Origin: Priapulus caudatus
Lineage: Eukaryota > Priapulida > Priapulimorpha > Priapulimorphida > Priapulidae
Direction of reading: 5' to 3'
Length of the DNA: 35,904 nt
Assembly: GCF_000485595.1 (NCBI RefSeq)
Contig: NW_014578602.1
Location: 4,746-40,649 of the forward strand
Made by a program: the position numbers and the translations under genes. Shown piece by piece: positions 31,274-35,904 of this stretch. The notes under the pieces are model-generated. The model ran no database searches, had not been told where the DNA came from, and saw nothing but the letters and a program-made list of their open reading frames with translations. Positions within the stretch are counted from its first letter, which is position 1. The number at the start of each line of letters is the position of its first letter.

Positions 31274-34200
31274 ATGGGAGCCAAAGCGAGCGTAGCGTCC
31301 AGCTCGAGAGACCGACCCTACTACTCGGCGACAGACGTGCGTGACCCAGACTCGTCTAGTCACGTCGAAAGACACGGTGATGTATCGGTGGCGACGTCGG
31401 CGGCGGCGTCCGGTAACAGTTCCTTCTCCGTCCGGCGCCCCGGCAGCGTGCACCACCGATCGAACAGCACGTACGCCGAGGGGCTGGCGGAGTTTCGGCA
31501 ACTGCGGCACGCGCCGCGCGCGACCCGCGGCCGCTTCTTCAGCCTCGGCCTGTCGCCGCGCAATGACACTCGGACTCGCGGCGGCGGCGGCAGCGGCCGG
31601 CTGTTCGGAGATTCGGACAGCAGTCCCGACGACGACTCCTTTGCGGGACTCGCGCAGTTCATACACCTCTCGCACTCGCTGCCCGTGCAGCTCGTCTCGT
31701 TGGACGGTGAGTGGCGTGCGTTCACGCGCGAGCGTCGCGGGTCGGCCGTGCGATCGCGCCCAGGAGGGTCGGAGCGCCCGCTTCTGCGAGGAAGTGCGGA
31801 GACAGCGTTGTTCGTGTAGATGGCGTGGAATCCTTTTTTTCTATCGATGAGTGACATCAGTGTTGCATATGGTGGTTGGGTGGGTGGGTGGTTGATCGGA
31901 TTTGGTGGTGGTGATGGTGGTGTGGGGGTGGGGGTTTGACCCATTGCCAGAAGTATTACGCGGTGGGTGTAGGATTGTAATTTGCTGTGGCTAATAGCGT
32001 TAGACGGAGGCCGTGAAAATTAAAATTAAAACGCATTTGGGTGTGAAATTGGGAGGCAATTTTCACCACAAACATGTTTTACACAAACATGCACCCAAAT
32101 GACTTCCTTTCAAAATTTAGAAAAAAAAGATTGAGCGCTAACTCTTTCCTCTTCCGCATCATACTAATTATACGCATGATACGTGGTGGAGTGATCACTC
32201 ATCGTTTCTTTAGCATTTACATATATATATATATGACTATTTAAATGATTCGGCATTCTGCCTGGAATGTAGAAAGGGTGTATTATATCTGTACCTGTGT
32301 GAATGAATGCTCACACAATGGGTAATACTTCAGGCAGCAGATGGCAGATGGCAGACAGATGTCGGGAATTCGTTTTGCGCAATGATTCCAGTTTTTGCAA
32401 AGTACTTTTCGTTGTAAAAAGTAAAATCTTGTCGAATGTTTACTCTTGGAGGAATGCAGAGGAGAACCTGTTTGGACTGTTTAAAGCAACTGTACAGTTC
32501 TGCACCACCGACCTGTTTCACGCAATAGCTTGATCTGGCACGTATAAGCTATAGTGCGTGCTATGTTGCACCTGTACTAATCTCTACTCAGTCGTGTTAT
32601 CTGTAACAACAGGTAAATGCACGTTGTAATTTTGAGGAAAAGTGAAACTGTGGGAGGGGGCAATCGTAAGACTGTTTGATTGTTATGCTGTTCAGTCTAA
32701 TGTAGTAACTCATAGAGTATGATCAATACACCTACGTCTGTTATCAGAACGACATCATATCCTAGTAGTCTTCATACTGTTTCAGGAACACTCGTTTATT
32801 TATCGCTCCCATACTCTCATTACGAATGGCAAAGGATACGTAGGTTCGGTAAAAATGTGCCTACTCGCGGCCGAGGTGAAGGTAATGGAGATTGGAAAGC
32901 TTAGTTCGTACGTTATTGAATTTTACGAGACGCTGAATGGGGAACGAAAATTGCTTCATGTATTATTTACTGGATTAGGTACCAAGATCTCACATTTTCG
33001 TGTCCCGGGTGCGAACGCTTTAGAGTTTTCTCTCAGTCGAGATCTTCTTGCAGTGATTTCTATTCCCACATTGGTCATTCAACATTATACTTCTCTCATC
33101 AAATACGATGCATTCCTACGATATTTCTGAAATGCGACAAAACCAAATCTATAGTGAATTTCATCCTCTATGCTGTTCTGAAGCGATAACTCATCGGGAG
33201 TATAGATTTCTGAATAACCACAGCCCAGCGCGGAGTGAATGGATATATGCGCAAAATTTGCAAGAATATGTAAAGGGAACTCTGCCTATCGTATGCCAAA
33301 ACCGTCGCGAATCGTGGTAATTCCACGCGCGCTAGTCTGCGAAACTTTCAACTCGCTATACTCGCACTCCTAATTTGCGCGACTTTCTCGTAATCACTCG
33401 CAGCTGCTTTTAATTGTTGAGGAGAATCGCATCGCGACGCAACGTTGCCGTTACGTTGCCGCTGCCGTTACGTTGCCGCTGCGAGGCAACGTTGCCGCCA
33501 CTGCCTTTGCGCGTCGCGGGGTTGTAATCTTGGCGGTATTTTTCTAGGAATCAAGTGTCCGATCTGCACGAAGCAGGTGCCGTCGGACGACGTAGAGTGC
33601 CACCTGGTAATGTGCCTGACAAAGCCGCGAATCAGCTACAACGGTGAGTCGGTTGCCGCCGGTGGGCCGCCGCTTCCGCAAGTCGACTGATGATTCGTGC
33701 CGGCAGCTTGACTGTGGTGCTTGACAGGACTTGTCTGTCCTGTTGGTTGACCGGTGCATTGGCAGGTTGACCTCTGTGTTGACAGCTTGACAGGCGTGCT
33801 GACAGTGTGACAATCACGTTGGTTGACCTTCGTGTTGACAGCTTGACAGGCGTGCTGGCAGCATGACTGTCCCATTGATATCATAGGTTGACCTCAATGC
33901 TGACAGCTTGACAGGCGTGCTGGCAGCGTGACTGTCCCATTGACAGGTTGATCTCTGGGTTGACAGCGTAACTGCCACATTGACATTGCACCTCTGTGTT
34001 GACATCATGATTGATACCTTTGACCGATTGACCTTGCCAGCTGTAGCAGCATGATACCAAAGTCTTCCCCGGGTGTCTGTTCGTTAATGAGCAGAATTGT
34101 CTATTGTATATATGTGTAATCATCGTGAATAACTAACTACGCAGTGCCAGTTACTTCATAATTGTCTGAATTTTAACACCCGGTTCTTTTATTGCGTAGG

Positions 34201-35856
34201 CGATAAATACTTTCGTCAATAATTTAATGGTGATGTTGTAATTGGTGGGGGTGTGTCTTGAATCGTAAGCAGTTATGATGTGCAGTTGAAGGGTGAGTAG
34301 AAACGGCATGCAAATGGTGGGTGGCGGTGGTGATGGAGGAGTGAGGGGTTAGTAGTGAGAATGTGGGAAGAGCTCGAAGAGTAACAACAGAAGAATAGCG
34401 AGTTGGCAGTGGTGAGTAAGCGTGGGGTAGGTGTGGGAGTAAGTGGGTGGGTGGGGGGGGGGTAGGCATGGTGTAGATGTGGAGTAAGCGTAGGGTTAGG
34501 CGTGAGGTAAGCGTGGGGTAGACGTGAAGTAAGCGTGGGGTAGGCGTGGAGTAAGCGTGGGTAGACGTGGAGTAAGCGTGGGGTAAGCGTGGAGTAAGCG
34601 TGGGGTAGATGTGGAGTAAGCGTGGGGTAGACGTGGAGTAAGCGTGGGGCAGGCGTGAAGTAAGCGTGGGGTAGACGTGGAGTAAGCATGGGGTAGACGG
34701 GGAGTAAGCGTGGGGTAGACGTGAAGTAAGCGTGGGGTAGACATGGAGTAAGAGTGGGGTAGACGTGAAGTAAGCGTGGAGTAAGCGTGGGTTCAGGAGT
34801 AATCACACGACATTTACACCTTGAACATAAAAATGGAGGGCAATCTCTCGAGCCGTTCTCTTGTGTTTTTTTCCCCCGAGCAGACGACGTACTGGCAGCT
34901 GACAGTGACGAGTGTGCAATCTGTCTCGACGACATGCAGCAGGGAGACTCGATCGCGCGACTGCCCTGCCTCTGCATTTATCACAAAGGGTAAGAGCGCG
35001 AGGCCACTGCTGCCACCACCCGCCGCGTCTCAGCCGAGGGACAGGGGTCTCAAACTCGAGGCACCCCGCTGTAGTCTCGGCCGAGAGGGGGGGGGGGTCT
35101 CAAACTTGAGGCACCCCGCCGTAGTCTCGGCGGAGAGACGGGGTGGGTCTCAAACTTGAGGCACCCCGCTGTAGTCTCGGCCGAGAGACCGGGGGGGTCT
35201 CAAACTCGAGGCACCCCTCGAGGCACCCCGCCGTAGTCGGCTCATGCTCTAGTTAAATTAACGTCGAGCGAGCGCGCGTGAAATCTCACGCCGTCGCGGC
35301 TACGTGAGCGCGTCATCATCGCCGGTGCGTGTGTCAGTGGATACGTACAGGGCCGGACTGGGAAAATCATTCAGGCCGGGAAATACATATAGCGCGAAAT
35401 ATAGCCCCAGTCGGGCCACTTTCAGGCTAAGGTGGAAGTGATGTCACTCCGCCCCCACCTATAATAATATGGCCTGCAGGCCGCAGATAAAAAAAAGGGT
35501 TATATATGGCCTGCAGGCCGCAGATTTATTTATTTTTTTTAAATTGGGGGGTGGGGGCAGGCCACTTAGGAGGCCAGGCCACCGGGAAAACTCCCGGTGC
35601 TCTCGATCGCCAGTCCGGCGCCCTGGTTACGTACCCTGCTGCCCGACTCGCGTTGCACCTAGGCTCTAGCAATGATTGCGCGCATGAGTGGCATCTCAAT
35701 TATTTACCGCATTCGCCACGCATCCTCGTCGATTCGCGTAATGGGCGAACGAGGCCCTAGAGTGTCGAGTCGAGTCTAAACGGCGTTCGCAATTGCAGGT
35801 GTATAGAGGAGTGGTTTCGGAAGAAGCAAGAATGTCCGAAGCATCCGGCGGATTGA
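31274..35856 (+). CDS. ZNRF1/2: ZNRF1/2-type E3 ubiquitin ligase, 4 exons
   Basis: A membrane-associated RING ubiquitin ligase. Exons: 31274-31706, 33548-33643, 34884-34989, 35799-35856, all GT-AG and phase-matched, giving 230 residues (family usual about 225-245). It starts MGAKAS, a good N-myristoylation signal (Gly2, Ser6), as in ZNRF1 and ZNRF2. Residues 10-140 are Ser/Arg/Gly-rich and probably disordered, with FFSLGLSP. Exon 2 gives a C2HC zinc finger (CPICTKQV...CHLVMC), then LTKPRISYN. Exons 3-4 give the RING (ECAICLDDMQQGDSIARLPC, CIYHKGCIEEWF, CPKHPAD). It is the single counterpart of both vertebrate paralogs; ZNRF2 is slightly closer in the zinc finger. The stop TGA (35854-35856) lies in a 12-bp tandem repeat. 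Exon 1 is GC-rich, unlike the AT-rich introns. Confidence 0.95.
31871..31937 (+). repeat. G-rich tract, possible G-quadruplex, ZNRF intron 1
   Basis: GGTTGGGTGGGTGGGTGG and GGGGGTGGGGG runs lie 165 bp after the exon 1 donor on the coding strand. Four closely spaced GGG runs are enough for a quadruplex. The rest of intron 1 to 33547 shows short imperfect palindromes (32060-32095) and an ACGTTGCCG repeat at 33440-33495, and no exon. Confidence 0.6.
33716..34030 (+). repeat. Minisatellite in ZNRF intron 2, unit about 60 bp
   Basis: Five to six degenerate units contain GTTGACAGCTTGACAGGCGTG and GCTGACAG/GGCAGCATGACTGTCCCATTG words. Minus-strand frames here are repeat translations. Confidence 0.85.
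34480..34795 (+). repeat. Minisatellite in ZNRF intron 2, unit about 22 bp
   Basis: About 14 units of GTGGAGTAAGCGTGGGGTAGAC with substitutions fill the interval up to about 90 bp before exon 3. The unit is shorter and more regular than the neighbouring array. The 234-residue minus-strand frame is its translation. Confidence 0.92.
35042..35245 (+). repeat. Minisatellite in ZNRF intron 3, unit about 50 bp
   Basis: Four units contain GGTCTCAAACTCGAGGCACC and GTAGTCTCGGCCGAGAG, starting about 50 bp after the exon 3 donor. Confidence 0.9.
35348..35625. mobile_element. Miniature hAT-like element in ZNRF intron 3
   Basis: Ends are CAGGGCCGGACTGG (35348) and CCAGTCCGGCGCCCTG (ending 35625). The 8-bp TSD is GATACGTA / GTTACGTA (35340-35347 and 35626-35633, 7 of 8 match). 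The interior has a direct repeat GGCCTGCAGGCCGCAGAT (near 35472 and 35508). Confidence 0.85.
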
Positions 35857-35904
35857 CCGACGGATTGACCGACGGATTGACCGACGGATTGACCGACGGA
35901 TTGA
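35845..35904 (+). repeat. 12-bp tandem repeat spanning the ZNRF stop codon
   Basis: Five units of CCGACGGATTGA (the first reads CCGGCGGATTGA) run to the window edge, so the array may be longer. The first unit codes the last residues PAD and the stop TGA. Confidence 0.95.

Noticed and set aside
31274-31944. Overlapping long frames opposite and beside ZNRF exon 1
   Set aside because: Exon 1 is GC-rich, and only the frame starting MGAKAS has the right start, donor phase and continuation into the zinc finger.
34480-34795. CRISPR-like regular array
   Set aside because: Units are contiguous without unique spacers, and it lies in a eukaryotic intron.
34273-34977. 234-residue minus-strand frame, Pro/Leu/Tyr/Thr-rich
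   Set aside because: It is a translation of the 22-bp minisatellite and neighbouring G-rich DNA, and it runs antisense through ZNRF exon 3.

Overview
This is a piece of an animal nuclear genome, not a prokaryote or virus. It has spliced genes with GT-AG introns, introns and spacers rich in AT, a TTAGGG-type telomeric repeat at the left end, and many small DNA transposons with target-site duplications (TSDs). The best guess is a marine or other non-vertebrate metazoan, with a single gene where vertebrates have pairs (DYNC1LI1/2, ZNRF1/2). I cannot name the species. Two runs of N (14053-14077 and 25655-25664) show it is a draft scaffold.

Layout. Bases 1-28 are (TAACCC)n in the orientation expected for a left chromosome end. 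Bases 29-9169 hold no supported host gene. They are a subtelomere-like landscape of non-autonomous elements, several datable by nesting (hAT-like copies at 947, 2148 and 4899; a fold-back element at 5798; a nested stack at 6537-9159). Bases 9170-14052 carry a frameshifted copy of the first five exons of a pseudouridine synthase gene. It stops in mid-exon at a 25-N gap. The intact gene, RPUSD2 (11 exons, 15702-22001, + strand, about 610 residues), follows, preceded by the same flanking DNA. The simplest reading is two haplotypes of one locus laid end to end by the assembler, with element insertions present in one and absent in the other. A real tandem duplication is the alternative.

Bases 22136-24655 are a convergent intergenic spacer. 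On the minus strand, 31015-24656 encodes cytoplasmic dynein 1 light intermediate chain (DYNC1LI). Ten exons with compatible phases are found, and at least one 3' exon is missing near the 10-N gap. Only 258 bp upstream of its ATG, on the plus strand, starts a ZNRF1/2-type E3 ubiquitin ligase gene (4 exons, 31274-35856, about 230 residues, N-myristoylation motif, C2HC zinc finger, RING). These two probably share a bidirectional promoter.

The three host genes act in unrelated processes (RNA modification, dynein cargo adaptor binding, membrane-associated ubiquitination), so no operon-like system is implied. The most unusual things are: (1) the haplotype-style duplication with matching empty insertion sites; (2) the 3' end of RPUSD2 exon 10, including its splice donor, tandemly repeated five times at 20947-21370; (3) a miniature element with an interstitial telomeric repeat as its core; (4) a transposon family with 10-bp TSDs, no matching terminal inverted repeats and an exon-like coding segment; and (5) a 12-bp tandem repeat that re-supplies the ZNRF stop codon.
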